Shown one piece after another: positions 1 to 9,746 of a stretch of DNA of 64,000 bases. The translations under genes and the position numbers were made by a program. Numbering within the stretch: the stretch's first letter is position 1; the number at the start of each line of letters is the position of its first letter. This DNA is from Gelidibacter pelagius. GTDB lineage: Bacteria > Bacteroidota > Bacteroidia > Flavobacteriales > Flavobacteriaceae. The stretch spans positions 1-64,000 of the forward strand of contig NZ_JAGEVG010000021.1 in assembly GCF_017581925.1 (NCBI RefSeq), given 5' to 3'. The notes beneath the pieces are model-generated. The model saw nothing but the letters and a program-made list of their open reading frames with translations. It was not told where the DNA came from and ran no database searches.

Positions 1-611
1 AGGATCTGTGCTGTCATTAAACGACAGGAACCATATGTGAAAAATTTGGCTTAATTTTTTCATTTTTCATTTGCTTTTAACATGGAAATCCATCCCTTCA
101 TTCCATTTCGGTGCTTTCATACTTTTTACCAAAAGCTAAGGAACCGATTCTGAATGACTCATAACAACTTGTTTTTTAACAGTTCCAACAATAAGTTTTT
201 TAATTATGTTTCATAAAACCGATCAAGCTCAGTCTTTTTAATTTTTTATTTCTAATGAAATAGAACAATTTTTAAGTCCTGTTATTTAGTTTTGAATGCT
301 GCCAATTTCTTACCATAATAACATAGAACCATTTACTTATTATATCCTGAGCGTTTTCCTTTTTTTTTTGAGTGATCGTATCAAAGCTTCATAATAGCCA
401 ACAATTTTTGTCTATACACTATGAACACAATTCACTATCACCATCTTTTAATTCATTTACTTCCCATAGTGCCTATCGCTGTTACCTTTTTCGAATACCG
501 AAACCAAAATTTAGATCGAGTAAGGATTTATAAAAGGGAGGCACGACCGGTTATGCAGTCCGTCTCGAGCTAAATTTTAAACTTTGTGAAGAAAATGGAA
601 TAGTGATTACT
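1..611. other. Geneless AT-rich stretch
   Basis: No open frame here looks like protein in any of the six frames, and I see no RNA gene or clean insertion-sequence end. It leads into the first copy of the dispersed repeat. It may be debris of older insertions, since decayed transposase sequence follows directly downstream. Confidence 0.5.
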
Positions 612-793
612 TGTTTAAGCGGACGCTATTCCAAAGTTGACCAATGGCTAATCGCGAGAATACAATTCATAATATTACGATACATTTATACGGTAAATCC
701 CTAAACTTTGGAATTGGGTCCAAGACTTTTCAGGGAAGCGCTTTTCCCGAAATGGAGCTTTTCGCGTAATGGAGTGGCACAGGGCTGAGTGGG
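612..793 (+). repeat. Dispersed non-coding repeat, copy 1 (type B only)
   Basis: This block shares strings with blocks near 2083-2297 and 9229-9427. It opens with TTAAGCGGACGCTA, continues with CTTTGGAATTGGGTCCAAG, and ends in the pair GGAATGGAG/CTTTTCGCG-like words followed by GGGCTGAGTGGGT. The shared words keep their order but the filler between them differs. None of the copies keeps a common reading frame, so it is not a gene fragment. The family is not one I recognise. Confidence 0.6.
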
Positions 794-853
794 TCTCACC
801 AATAGATTCCTATAATTTCCAGATATCTCTCAACCTAAGTTCGATATAAGGAT

Positions 854-1540
854 TTAGCAAAAAAGAACCAATTGCGTTGTGTTTTCGGTTCCAAACTTTA
901 TACTCGGTTTTTTTTCTTGAAAAGAATAAGCAATTAGACTGGCGATTAAATTTGTAATAAAATTGGCAAAATTCCTATGTATAGAATGCTCAGCTCGGGC
1001 GATGTTCTTTAATTGGTCGTTAATGGTCTCTATTACCGAACGTTTTCTGAGCAATATTTTCTCCCTCATGGTCATCATCACATTTTTCATGTTATTCCCA
1101 ATCCAGTTACCAAGTGCAGTCCCTGATCGAACAATAGGGCAGCAAGCTCCTTTGAGAGATAGCCCTTGTCAACATATAGGCTACAGAATATCTTCTTTAA
1201 AAAGTTTTCTTCATTTAGAGATGTCCTGTCATCTACATTGGCTTGGGTTATGACAAAGTCGAGCAGTTCGCCCTTATCGTTTATGATGATGTGAAGCTTA
1301 AAGCCATAGAACCAGCCCATTGTTGATTTGCCTATGGTCGCTATGCCCTTAAAAACCATATTCTGATTTATCCGTTTGTTACCACAGGCATGGATGGGCG
1401 CGGAATCCACAAACGGTCCCCTGTACACTTACCCAAACAACAGATCTACATAGGGTCAGCGGGAGTATGTTGGATTGCATCAATTCAACAAAACAGTTGA
1501 AGGAAACGGTAATTGGGAACTCATCCTGAGCTGATTCTGA
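854..1540 (-). pseudogene. IS982-family transposase remnant
   Basis: Reading leftward, three or four shifted frames give pieces of one IS982-type DDE transposase. They are an N-terminal piece near 1440-1530 (words FVELMQSN and CCLGKCTG), the catalytic core at 1087-1428 (FVDSAPIHAC, KGIATIGKSTMGWFYGFKLH, DKGYLS), and the C-terminus at 854-1090 (LRKRSVIETINDQLKN, FITNLIASLIAYSF). The joins near 1087, 1428 and 1450 are frameshifts, and roughly the first 80 residues of the family are missing. FVDS and the later D and E positions are the expected catalytic region, but the product cannot be made. No terminal inverted repeats could be assigned. The element is dead and probably old. Confidence 0.85.
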
Positions 1541-1849
1541 ACGTAATGAATATAAAAGTGCTTAAAGGCCCTAATGCCGCTCAAATGGAACAGAACTGCA
1601 ATGGTGACTATCTCACTGGTCGACATTGTGAATTTACGTTTTCTTGTCATTTTTCCTGTAGAAAGTTGTCTCTTTTGCAGTGCAGGATCAAAAACAAGGC
1701 AAAATCATCGATAGAACAAAACATCTTAGTAATTTTATTTTTTAAAATCATAAACAGAATATCTTTTAGCGCACTGTAAATCAACATTTTATTATACTAA
1801 ATATTCTGCTTTTCTATGCTAAACAAACCTATTTCCTACGTCGAACTCA
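1541..1849. other. Geneless stretch behind the IS982 remnant
   Basis: I see no supported gene or site. This could be diverged 5' sequence of the IS982 element, because the transposase N-terminus is missing on this side, but no words are recognisable. Confidence 0.4.
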
Positions 1850-2300
1850 GGTTTAAATGGAATTGCGATTTGGCGGACGCTATTTCCAATTTTAGATAAG
1901 GAATGAAAGTGTTCCTGCCCGGCGTAGCGAAAAGGATTAACGGAATGGAAAGCTGAAATTGGGGATTGTGTCCAAGACTTTTGTAGGGAAGCTGTTTTCC
2001 TGGAATGGAGCTTTTCGAAAAATGCAAGGGGAATGGCTTCCCGTGTTATGAGAACAAAATGTTCTAGTTTAACCGAGGTTAAGCGGACGCTACTTCAAAG
2101 TTGGAGGTTGCAATGCCTGTACCGAGTTCAATCGAAGTAGAGTTTGACCGCTTCCCGACCTTTTTCGGGAATGAGCGGGCAAGCGGAATGTAAATCGTAG
2201 ACTTTGGAGTTGGGTCCAAGACTTTTTAATGAAGCGCTTTGCCCGGAATGGAGGTTTCCGCGGAATGGAGCGGCAATGGGCCGATTGGGTTATAAAAACT
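1850..2300 (+). repeat. Dispersed non-coding repeat, copy 2 (type A + type B)
   Basis: This is a double block. Type A (about 1850-2045) contains GTGTTCCTGCCCGGCGTAGC and GTGTCCAAGACTTTTGTAGG. Type B (about 2083-2297) contains TTAAGCGGACGCTACTTCAA, GTTGGAGGTTGCAATG and AATGAAGCGCTTTGCCC. The same A-then-B order, with a similar 35-40 bp spacer, occurs again at 9000-9427, so the unit is about 430 bp. The copies look roughly three-quarters identical by eye. No long reading frame is shared between them. Confidence 0.65.
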
Positions 2301-2681
2301 AAAAGACATTGTTAGCTGTAGATACTTAAAGACAAAAATCTGCTGTTAAATTAATATTTTTGAATTACTCCAATTTTAAGAAATTACCCAACTAGAAACA
2401 TAGGGAAAGATTTAATTTTTGGTCAAAGTAATCTCCACATCTATTAAAGCATTAATATTCATCGGTTTAAGTAAATTTTTTCTGAGTACTTTATAGGTAT
2501 AGGAGTCCATATAACTCAAATAACCTGATTTTCTGTTTCCTCGGAAATGCGAAAGCGGATAGCCAGTAATTATGACAAGCAAAAGAACACACTAGTAACG
2601 TATTCAAAATCGTTTTTATTTTGCAACACCTGAGGGAAAAACAGTATTAGCTGGCGCCGATTTTTTAATTCAACCGCTTTG
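2301..2681. other. Geneless stretch after repeat copy 2
   Basis: No gene, hairpin or transposase words are visible. It ends just downstream of the stop codon of the leftward response-regulator gene and so includes its 3' untranslated region. I saw no clear terminator. Confidence 0.4.
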
Positions 2682-3416
2682 TCACTTCACCCATTGATCG
2701 ACAAATTGGTCATATACTTCTCTATAGGTTGAACCTACGGAAATGTTCTTTTTGCCTATGCGAACGGAGTTTTTCAAAAGGGCATCTACTCGGGCAAAAG
2801 AAATGATATAAGACCGATGAATTCTCAAAAAGCCGGTGCCACTCAGTTTTTCTTCCAGTTTTTTTAAGCTGATCAAAGACAATAAAGGAGAAGTACTGCT
2901 CGATAAATGAATTTTTACATAATCTTTATACCCTTCAATATAAAGAATGTCATCAATCTCTACCCGTATAATTTGGGTATCTACCTTTACAAAAATAAAG
3001 GATGGATTTTCAAGGAGCTGATTCTGTTCCCGATCCGATTGATCTTCCATACGATGTCTCACTTTGGTCACTGCTACCAAAAAATCTTTATAATCAAAAG
3101 GTTTTAGTAAATAGTCCACAGCATTCACGCGATATCCTTCGAGTGCGAATTGGCTATAAGCAGTTGTAAAAATGAAAAATGGCGTATTCTTAATGTTGTC
3201 TTCCGAAAGTATGCGCGCCAGTTCCATTCCCGTAAGATCAGCCATTTGAATGTCCAACAATAGCAGTTCAACCTTGTTCGAATGCAGATAATTTAGAGCA
3301 TCGATACCATTATCAAAATCCGCTACAAGCTCTAAAAATGGCGTTTGCCTTACAAATGCACTGATCATTTTTAACGCCAACGGTTCATCATCAAGGGTAA
3401 TACATTTAATTTTCAT
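2682..3416 (-). CDS. LytTR-type response regulator
   Basis: Two-domain DNA-binding response regulator of 244 residues, normal for the family. Residues 1-120 are a CheY-like receiver with the acidic pair D9/D10, the phospho-acceptor D55 (LLLLDIQMADLTGMEL), T84/T85 and K105 in the LLKPF motif. Residues about 140-244 are a LytTR DNA-binding domain (IFVKVDTQIIRVEIDDILYI, RIHRSYIIS). The start overlaps the end of the upstream kinase gene by 11 bp, so the two are co-translated. The pair lies back to back with a divergent receptor region, and a nearby TonB-dependent receptor (5679-8141) is a plausible target. That is inference; the signal sensed is unknown. Confidence 0.93.
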   Translation of the reverse strand: MKIKCITLDDEPLALKMISAFVRQTPFLELVADFDNGIDALNYLHSNKVELLLLDIQMADLTGMELARILSEDNIKNTPFFIFTTAYSQFALEGYRVNAVDYLLKPFDYKDFLVAVTKVRHRMEDQSDREQNQLLENPSFIFVKVDTQIIRVEIDDILYIEGYKDYVKIHLSSSTSPLLSLISLKKLEEKLSGTGFLRIHRSYIISFARVDALLKNSVRIGKKNISVGSTYREVYDQFVDQWVK

Positions 3417-4479
3417 CTAAGTCAATTTTAAGCCATACTTCAAAACCTTTTTTCTGACGAATAGATAATTCATATCTGTTCGCGTAAAGTAGCTCTAGCC
3501 GGCGCCGTGTATTTTTTATGCCTATTCCGGGCTGTTCCTTTTGACTGAAATCATCTAAAACCTTGTTGTCAAACAGTTTGTTTTTTGATTGAAAAATCAG
3601 CTGAGAATTTTCTTGGACAATCGTTATGGATATCGGACTCTCGGTCTGGGTACTCACGCCGTGTTTAAAGGCGTTTTCAATAAACGGTAAAAATAGCATT
3701 GGTGCAATTTTTTTTTCTGGGGAATTGATATGCGCCGCAAAATCAATATTGACACAATGGGAAGAACGCATTTTCATCAAGTCAAGGTAGTTTTTTATAA
3801 ACTTGATTTCCTCGACCAGCGTGGTGCTTTCATCAGAAGTGGTGTACAAAACATAACGCATTATTATTCCCAGTTTCTTCAATGCACTTCTGGATTTTTC
3901 GACATCGATGTAGGTCAAAGCATTGATTGTATTCAGGCTGTTGAAAAAGAAATGCGGATTGATCTGCGATTTTAAGAAAGATAGTTCCATTTCCACTTTG
4001 TCTTTTTCTGCCCTTAAACGAATACTTTTTTCTTCCTCCCATTTTTTCACCAAGATGTTGGCGATGTTCACGCCAAGAACCAATATTTCGACTAGAAAAA
4101 TATAAAACGACACAAAAACCCCACGATTTCCGTGTTGTTGTTTGATCACTTTATTACCAGCCATTTTTGCAAAAGCTTCAGCAATTTGCAGCCAAGTTTC
4201 GGCTTGGCGCAGCACAACGATAATTAAAATACAGCATAAAAATAAAATCAGGTAATACCGAAAAAATTTTCGTTGAAAGAGATAGGCAGGAGCCAACCAT
4301 TTTATATTGATAAAAGTAAGACCAAGTAGAAAAGAAAAAAGCAAAAACTGATGAACCCAATAGACGAATGGCAAAGCTGTGCCATAAGAAAGCGGAATCA
4401 ATAAAAACAACAAGATGGCCAGAAGCGATATCCCCACTAGTGTTATTAACAGTCTGTGTTTTTTCGGTTTTATTTCCAT
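3406..4479 (-). CDS. LytS-like sensor histidine kinase (His_kinase family)
   Basis: Membrane sensor kinase of 357 residues. Four hydrophobic segments (about 10-30, 38-60, 75-92 and 122-145) precede a short coiled-coil (148-168). The phospho-accepting box SQINPHFFFNSLNT follows, with H176, as in the YehU/LytS His_kinase family rather than classical HisKA. The C-terminus carries the ATPase N box (PFIENAFKHGV) and a G box (GIGIKNTRRRLELLY). There is no recognisable extracytoplasmic sensor domain, so the signal is probably read inside or near the membrane. It overlaps the downstream LytTR regulator, its expected phospho-relay partner. Confidence 0.93.
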   Translation of the reverse strand: MEIKPKKHRLLITLVGISLLAILLFLLIPLSYGTALPFVYWVHQFLLFSFLLGLTFINIKWLAPAYLFQRKFFRYYLILFLCCILIIVVLRQAETWLQIAEAFAKMAGNKVIKQQHGNRGVFVSFYIFLVEILVLGVNIANILVKKWEEEKSIRLRAEKDKVEMELSFLKSQINPHFFFNSLNTINALTYIDVEKSRSALKKLGIIMRYVLYTTSDESTTLVEEIKFIKNYLDLMKMRSSHCVNIDFAAHINSPEKKIAPMLFLPFIENAFKHGVSTQTESPISITIVQENSQLIFQSKNKLFDNKVLDDFSQKEQPGIGIKNTRRRLELLYANRYELSIRQKKGFEVWLKIDLDEN

Positions 4480-4754
4480 AAGTGGCTAAGTTCTTGCAAT
4501 ATTTGAAATAATACAAGGTTTTTCAACAAACCTACTTCATTTTCCTTCGAACTCAAGGTTTTTATCTATAAAGAACTGAACAAGTTCATCTGTCCAGGAA
4601 CAGTGTTCATCCACAAAATAAGGGGCTTCATATAGTATTTTTTCGTCCTAAGGTTTAAAAAAATACTTTTGCCTTCAACAAAATTAGAATCCTGTCTTTG
4701 AAAAATATTTTTGAAAATTTTTTGAAAGTGGTCTGATACTTATGTTTTCAATGA

Positions 4755-5563
4755 ATGCTATTGCACATCGCACCAAAAACCATCTTTAGAACTACAGAGG
4801 ATGCTGTAACCCAAGAAAAAACAGTCGGAGCTAATATTATTGCCGAAGGAATCCCCTTTGGAACGATAGCAGATTTTAATGGGAATTTCAAACTCAATTT
4901 GCCTGTTGGAAGCTATTCCATTAAGGTTTCAACTATGGGCTATCGTACGCATACTCAATATAATGTTGTGATCAGCTCTGGAAACGACCAAATAATACGT
5001 TATGAACTACATCCAGATGCGGCATCTTTAGGTAAAGTAGTAATAACCACCAACCGAAGAACTACTGCCGTGGCAACCCATATGTTTGCGTCAATGTCGG
5101 TTCAGCGATTGACCACTCAGGAAATCAAAGCCAGTCCAAGAGGAAATTTTGATGTTTCCAAGGTCGTTAAAACCTTACTAGCTGGAGGGCTTAGCAATCG
5201 CGTTGGAGAGCGAAACGACATCATTAATTATAGAAGGTGTACCGAATGAGAATGTATAATTATCTGCACGGAATAGAAATCCCTGTGCTCAACCACTTCC
5301 AAACCCAAGGCAGTTCCGGCGGAGCACAAGGAATTTTGAACGTCTCCTTTATTGATGATCTCAAATTGACAACCTCTGCTTTTGATCCGAAATACAACGA
5401 TGCTCTTTCTTCCACGGTTGTAATCAACCAACGCAGTGGAAACCCCGATCGCCTATCGAGTAATATCCGGGTCAGTATGACAAAAACTGCTTTGACCTTG
5501 GAAGGACCGCTTACGATTATATTATTGCACAACTGGAATAGAAAAATGAAATATGAAATATAA
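4755..5563 (+). pseudogene. TonB-dependent receptor, truncated and frameshifted
   Basis: The N-terminal quarter of an outer-membrane receptor survives in two frames. Frame one (4755-5249) has a carboxypeptidase-regulatory-like domain (GANIIAEGIPFGTIADFNGN, STMGYRTHTQYNVV) and the start of the plug (VQRLTTQEIKASPRGNFDVS). Near 5220-5240 a frameshift moves into a second frame (5237-5563) that continues the plug (GIEIPVLNHFQTQGSSGGAQ, SFIDDLKLTTSAFDPKYNDA). The signal peptide at the front and the whole beta-barrel at the back are missing; similarity stops after LTLEGPL. It is a dead relic lying directly before an intact receptor gene of a different subfamily. Confidence 0.85.
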
Positions 5564-5678
5564 TAATCTTTTCTGATAGATTATAAAATCTGCGAACACG
5601 TACGCAATCTGCGGGAGGAAATAATATGAGTTCTTGATGGTAATTTAAAAACAAACACTATATAAAACAATTCACCCT

Positions 5679-8141
5679 ATGAAATTAAAACAAGTTATTA
5701 CATTGTTCTTTTTTACTGCGCTTTCTTACAGCGCTTTGGCACAAGCACCAAAAACTAGTATTAGCGGAAAAGTAATCGACTCCACTACTCAAGAAGCTAT
5801 TTATTATGCGACCATTTCCTTACATCCAGTTGCTGATGCCAGCAAGTTAAACGGAACTATTGCTGACGAAAAGGGGAGTTTTTCTCTGGATAACCTATCG
5901 CCGGGGAAATACAATATCGCTATAAGTTTTTTGGGATATAAAACCAAAACCTTTACCGACTACATTTTAAAACCAGGAGACAATAATCTTGGAACCATAT
6001 TGGTCGAAGTCAATGAAAATGAGCTCGATGAGGTGGTCATACAAGGTGAACGTCCAATTATAGAAAACAAAATTGACCGATTGGTATTTAATGCTGAACG
6101 CGACGTTACCTCTTCGGGCGGAGATGCCACTGATGTCTTGCGTAAAGTACCCATGCTTTCTGTGGACATTGACGGCAGTGTATCGATGCGAGGCGATCAA
6201 AATGTGAAAATCCTGATCAACGGAAAATCCTCAGCGGCGATGGGCAATAATGTGGGAGACGTTTTGAGAACCATTCCGGCCGATCAGATAAAAAGTGTGG
6301 AAGTCATTACCAGTCCTTCCGCAAAACACGATGCTGAAGGCACCTCGGGAATCATTAATATCATTACCAAAAAGAAAGATATTGGCGGGATAAACGGATC
6401 CATATCTGGAGGTGTCGGAACACGGCACAACAACGGGAACGCAAGTCTTAATGCCAGAAAGGGAAAGCTTGGCATCGTCACCAATTTGGGAGGCAATTAT
6501 ATGTGGCCACAAATTACGACCAATGAATTTGAGCAATTTACCATCGCGGGCGATCCTACCGTAAGACAATATAGTGAAAACGAAACCACCCGTTCCGGAC
6601 TACGCGGATCGATAGGATTGGATTATGATTTGACCGATAAGGATTTATTATCAACGACTTTTTCTGCCAACGGATTTGAAATGGGAATGGATGGCAGTAC
6701 AAGCTCGGAGTTCTTCTTGCCGAACAATGTTATAACCTCTTTGTTATCCAACCGAAATCAAACGACTAGTTCCGATGGTTTTGATTGGTCGGCAGATTAT
6801 ACCAGAAAATTTGAAGACCCAAAACGGGAATTGACCATTGCTGGGCAGTTTTCCAGAAACAACGGCGATACCGATTATACAACGCTTTATGTGGAAGGAA
6901 TGCGCTTGGACGAAATAGGAGAGAACAATAGCCATAATGACGAACTCGCCTTTCAGGCCGATTATGTACAGCCCATTGGCAAAACCACTTTGGAATTTGG
7001 TGCCAAAACGATTTTCAGGGATATCACAAGTACATCTTTGATAAAAGAAGGTACGAATGGAAATTATGTGCTTGTGGACGATAGTTCGTATGAATTTAAT
7101 TACAATCAGGATGTGATGGCTGGATATGTATCATATGGTTTTGAATTTGCAGAAAAATACGAGGTAAAAACAGGCGTTCGGATGGAACATACTATCTTGA
7201 ATGGAGATGCCGTAGGCGATTTCGAGGCCTTCAAAAATGATTATACAAATGTATTGCCAAGTGTGATATTATCAAAACAACTTGGCCAAATGTCTAATTT
7301 AAAACTAAGTTACAACCAACGTATCCAAAGACCGAGCTTGTTTTTCCTGAATCCTTTTAGAAATACGGCCGATCCAATAATTCAACAACAAGGAAATCCG
7401 GAGCTAAAACCCGAGCTTTCACACAATGTTGAATTGGGGTACTCTACGTTTAAAAAAGGAACCATTATCAACGCATCTATATTTTACCGCAGGACTAACG
7501 ATGTTATCGAAAGTTTAAGTCAGATAGATAGTACCACGTCTCCGGGACAGCAAATTTCTTTGACTACTTTTGACAATATCGGCACCAACGAATCTTTTGG
7601 GACCAATTTGTTCGTGTCTTATTCTCCAATCAAAAACCTGACTTTAAGAAGCAATATCAGTTTGTTTACCTATGAAGCAAAGGGCAATTCGTTTAATGAG
7701 GAAATCAGCACCCAGACCGATAAAATGCATTTAATGTACCGTGCGTTTATAAACGGGAGCTACAAAATAAGCAATACTTTTATCGCCGAAACGTTTTTGA
7801 TGTTGAATTCGTCGCAACGTACTTTCCAAGGAACTTCGCCCTCTATGAGTATGTGGACCATAGGGTTTAAAAAAGAACTGTGGGATAAAACCGCTAGTAT
7901 AGGACTGAATATTACGGATCCTTTTTGGGAAAACACCTATTTTAAGACCGAAGTATTTACACCCGATTATACCCAAACAAACAGGATGAAACTTCCATTC
8001 CGCTCTTTTGGATTGACTTTTAGTTATAACTTTGGAAAAGCAGATTCCAAAAACAAGACCCGTAGGGAAAGAGGAATCAAAATGGACGATCAAAAAAAGG
8101 AAGAATCGAACCCTGCTCTGGGTCAAAATTCTGGTGCATAA
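5679..8141 (+). CDS. TonB-dependent receptor, OMP_b-brl_3 type
   Basis: Outer-membrane receptor of 820 residues. A Sec signal peptide (about 1-21, ending SALA) is followed by a carboxypeptidase-regulatory-like domain (about 26-110, ISGKVIDSTTQEAIYYATIS). Next comes a plug (about 120-225, ending SAKHDAEGTSGIINIITKKK) and a beta-barrel (about 230-785) of the 'outer membrane protein beta-barrel' family common in Bacteroidota. The substrate cannot be read from sequence. After the last strand there is a charged tail (KADSKNKTRRERGIK...), as some members have. It stands alone, with a dead receptor fragment before it and a LytS/LytTR pair divergent upstream. Control by that pair is plausible but unproven. 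The GC content looks higher than in the 17-28 kb region. Confidence 0.92.
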   Translation: MKLKQVITLFFFTALSYSALAQAPKTSISGKVIDSTTQEAIYYATISLHPVADASKLNGTIADEKGSFSLDNLSPGKYNIAISFLGYKTKTFTDYILKPGDNNLGTILVEVNENELDEVVIQGERPIIENKIDRLVFNAERDVTSSGGDATDVLRKVPMLSVDIDGSVSMRGDQNVKILINGKSSAAMGNNVGDVLRTIPADQIKSVEVITSPSAKHDAEGTSGIINIITKKKDIGGINGSISGGVGTRHNNGNASLNARKGKLGIVTNLGGNYMWPQITTNEFEQFTIAGDPTVRQYSENETTRSGLRGSIGLDYDLTDKDLLSTTFSANGFEMGMDGSTSSEFFLPNNVITSLLSNRNQTTSSDGFDWSADYTRKFEDPKRELTIAGQFSRNNGDTDYTTLYVEGMRLDEIGENNSHNDELAFQADYVQPIGKTTLEFGAKTIFRDITSTSLIKEGTNGNYVLVDDSSYEFNYNQDVMAGYVSYGFEFAEKYEVKTGVRMEHTILNGDAVGDFEAFKNDYTNVLPSVILSKQLGQMSNLKLSYNQRIQRPSLFFLNPFRNTADPIIQQQGNPELKPELSHNVELGYSTFKKGTIINASIFYRRTNDVIESLSQIDSTTSPGQQISLTTFDNIGTNESFGTNLFVSYSPIKNLTLRSNISLFTYEAKGNSFNEEISTQTDKMHLMYRAFINGSYKISNTFIAETFLMLNSSQRTFQGTSPSMSMWTIGFKKELWDKTASIGLNITDPFWENTYFKTEVFTPDYTQTNRMKLPFRSFGLTFSYNFGKADSKNKTRRERGIKMDDQKKEESNPALGQNSGA

Positions 8142-8151
8142 TGTTGCATTT

Positions 8152-8206
8152 GCATCCATTGATAGCTATTAACCAAAAGTTGTCAATGGATGCCTTGAGT
8201 CTTTTT
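8152..8206 (+). terminator. Possible terminator of the TonB receptor gene
   Basis: An 11-bp perfect inverted repeat (GCATCCATTGA at 8152-8162 and TCAATGGATGC at 8183-8193) with a 20-base loop lies just after the receptor stop codon. CTTTTT follows at about 8201. The loop is long, so the assignment is moderate. Confidence 0.45.
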
Positions 8207-8411
8207 CTGTGGAGAGGAATGGGCTGTGATACGCTTCTATAGACATATTACCTTAATAAGATTTGTTATCAAATAAATATCAATTACATTTTGCAATGGA
8301 TGAAATGGATAATTACTAAAAAATAAATGGCGTTTCTAGTTCACAATTCGTCAACAAATAAAATAGCATTTTGAAAAAAAACCGTAAACACTGATATTCC
8401 TGTTGAGGTTT

Positions 8412-8656
8412 GAATCCTGCGAGAAATACACCAAAAGTAAAGATGAAAATAGCTTTATAAGATCCGAATTAATTATGCCTGCATTATCCTCCCTGCAGCA
8501 CAATCCTAGCCTGAAAACAATCTATAACCGTCTGGCAGAGAAAAATCCATAAAAAAGATCGCATTGACTGCAGTCGCAAGGAAATTACTGGTGCTTATCT
8601 ATACTATCTGGAAAAATGGATCCGAGTACGAACCAAATTATTCTTTGATAGAATAA
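8412..8656 (+). pseudogene. IS110-family transposase, C-terminal remnant
   Basis: Two frames give the conserved end of an IS110/IS116/IS902-type transposase. The first reads SFIRSELIMPALSSLQHNPS and KTIYNRLAEKNP up to a stop near 8550. The second (from about 8552) reads KKIALTAVARKLLVLIYTIW and ends at a stop at 8654-8656. The MPAL...HNP and ALTAVARKLL words are the C-terminal helix-hairpin-helix part of the family. The catalytic DEDD half is absent. It lies in the geneless gap between the receptor and the second long repeat. Confidence 0.8.
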
Positions 8657-8999
8657 AATTACTGATGATTTTGTACTTGTTGGACTGGAAGCAACTCTTT
8701 TTTTAAGGGTTGTTCCATTTAACAATACCACTTAATACATAGGAAATAAAAGTAATAAAAAATTTGTTTTTTATCGCACATCCTTTTTTTATTCCTGATA
8801 CATTTTTAATATTTTGGAATTGTTGATGTCTAATAAAAAAGAGCAAGGTACAAGCCTGGTTTATGTAATCCGTTCATGTTCCAAATGTTAGTATTTTACT
8901 ATCAAAAAAAAGATTGGTCAGTCCACGTGCGGATGTATATCTAACGGCTTGTGTGAATTATGAAAACACAGGAAGCGGCATCCCATCCTTAAATAAACT
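8657..8999. other. Geneless stretch before repeat copy 3
   Basis: AT-rich sequence between the IS110 remnant and the long repeat. I see no gene or convincing site. Confidence 0.4.
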
Positions 9000-9427
9000 C
9001 TCATTTTGCGGCCGTTATTAAGAGTTTTAAATCGGGAATGCTTGTGCTGAGCTATGTCGAAATGAAGTATTCCTGCCCGCCGTAGCGGGAAGGGCTCATG
9101 GATGGAAAGCCGGTGGGAATTGTGTCCAAGACTTTTCAAGCGAAGCATTTTTTTAGGAATGAAGCTTTTGTGGAATGGAGGGAAATGTGCTTCTCATGTT
9201 GTTCTATCGTATTGACCCCATTTAGCAGAGGTTAAGCGGACTTGACTTCAAAGTTGGAGGTTGCAATGGAGTTGGCACGCTTTCCGATTTTTTTCGGGAA
9301 TGAGTGGACAAGTGGAATGGAAATCGTAGACTTCGGAGTTGGGCCCAAGGTTTTTTTAATGAAGCGCTTTGCCCTTAAGGGAGCTTTTCGCGGAATTGAG
9401 TGGCAATGGACTGAGTGGGTTGTAAAG
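9000..9427 (+). repeat. Dispersed non-coding repeat, copy 3 (type A + type B)
   Basis: This is the second full A+B unit. Type A (about 9000-9187) has AAGTATTCCTGCCCGCCGTA and GTGTCCAAGACTTTTCAAG. Type B (about 9229-9427) has CTTCAAAGTTGGAGGTTGCA, GTGGAATGGAAATCGTAGAC, AATGAAGCGCTTTGCCC and GGACTGAGTGGGTTG. The order matches the copy at 1850-2300. The copies are in direct orientation and enclose about 6.7 kb carrying the sensor-regulator pair and the receptors. A short open frame runs through type B here, but its equivalents in the other copies are closed. Confidence 0.65.
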
Positions 9428-9746
9428 GAAATTTCCCTATTCAATGAAAATTCTACTTTCTCTCCAATTCTGGACTTCATCTGTGTGATTTATAAAACCA
9501 TGGAAACTACGGTTGAACATCTGGCAGTCAGATTTTCCATCCTTTCATTTTCGATAATAAATCTGTCTGCCTTTCCCGAGCTATGTAAAGACAAATATTA
9601 CTGTTTGTTGTTCTTTGCCTTTAAAAGGGCGATTGCTCAGTAGAGAAGTTTTTCTGATATTAATTTGATATTCACTTTCTGCAATAACAATCATCATATC
9701 AAAGAAATTGGACAAATAAGGCTTTCTTTTAAAAGAGATTTTGAAT
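9428..9746. other. Geneless stretch downstream of the LysR gene
   Basis: No supported gene is visible. It holds the 3' side of the leftward LysR-type gene, and no obvious terminator hairpin was seen. Confidence 0.4.

Noticed and set aside
1513-1779. Plus-strand frame beside the IS982 remnant as a gene
   Set aside because: Overlaps the antisense of the transposase N-terminus and shows no family words.
612-2300. The dispersed repeat as integron attC sites
   Set aside because: GTTTAAC and GTTAGCT near its ends resemble attC core words, but the units are about 200-430 bp, have no clear inverted arms, and no integron integrase or cassette array is seen.
5960-6569. Antisense frames in the TonB receptor
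   Set aside because: Shadows of the coding strand without start signals or family words.
9242-9643. 133-codon open frame inside repeat copy 3 as a gene
   Set aside because: Its first half is the repeat itself, and the other copies close this frame, so it is an accidental frame.
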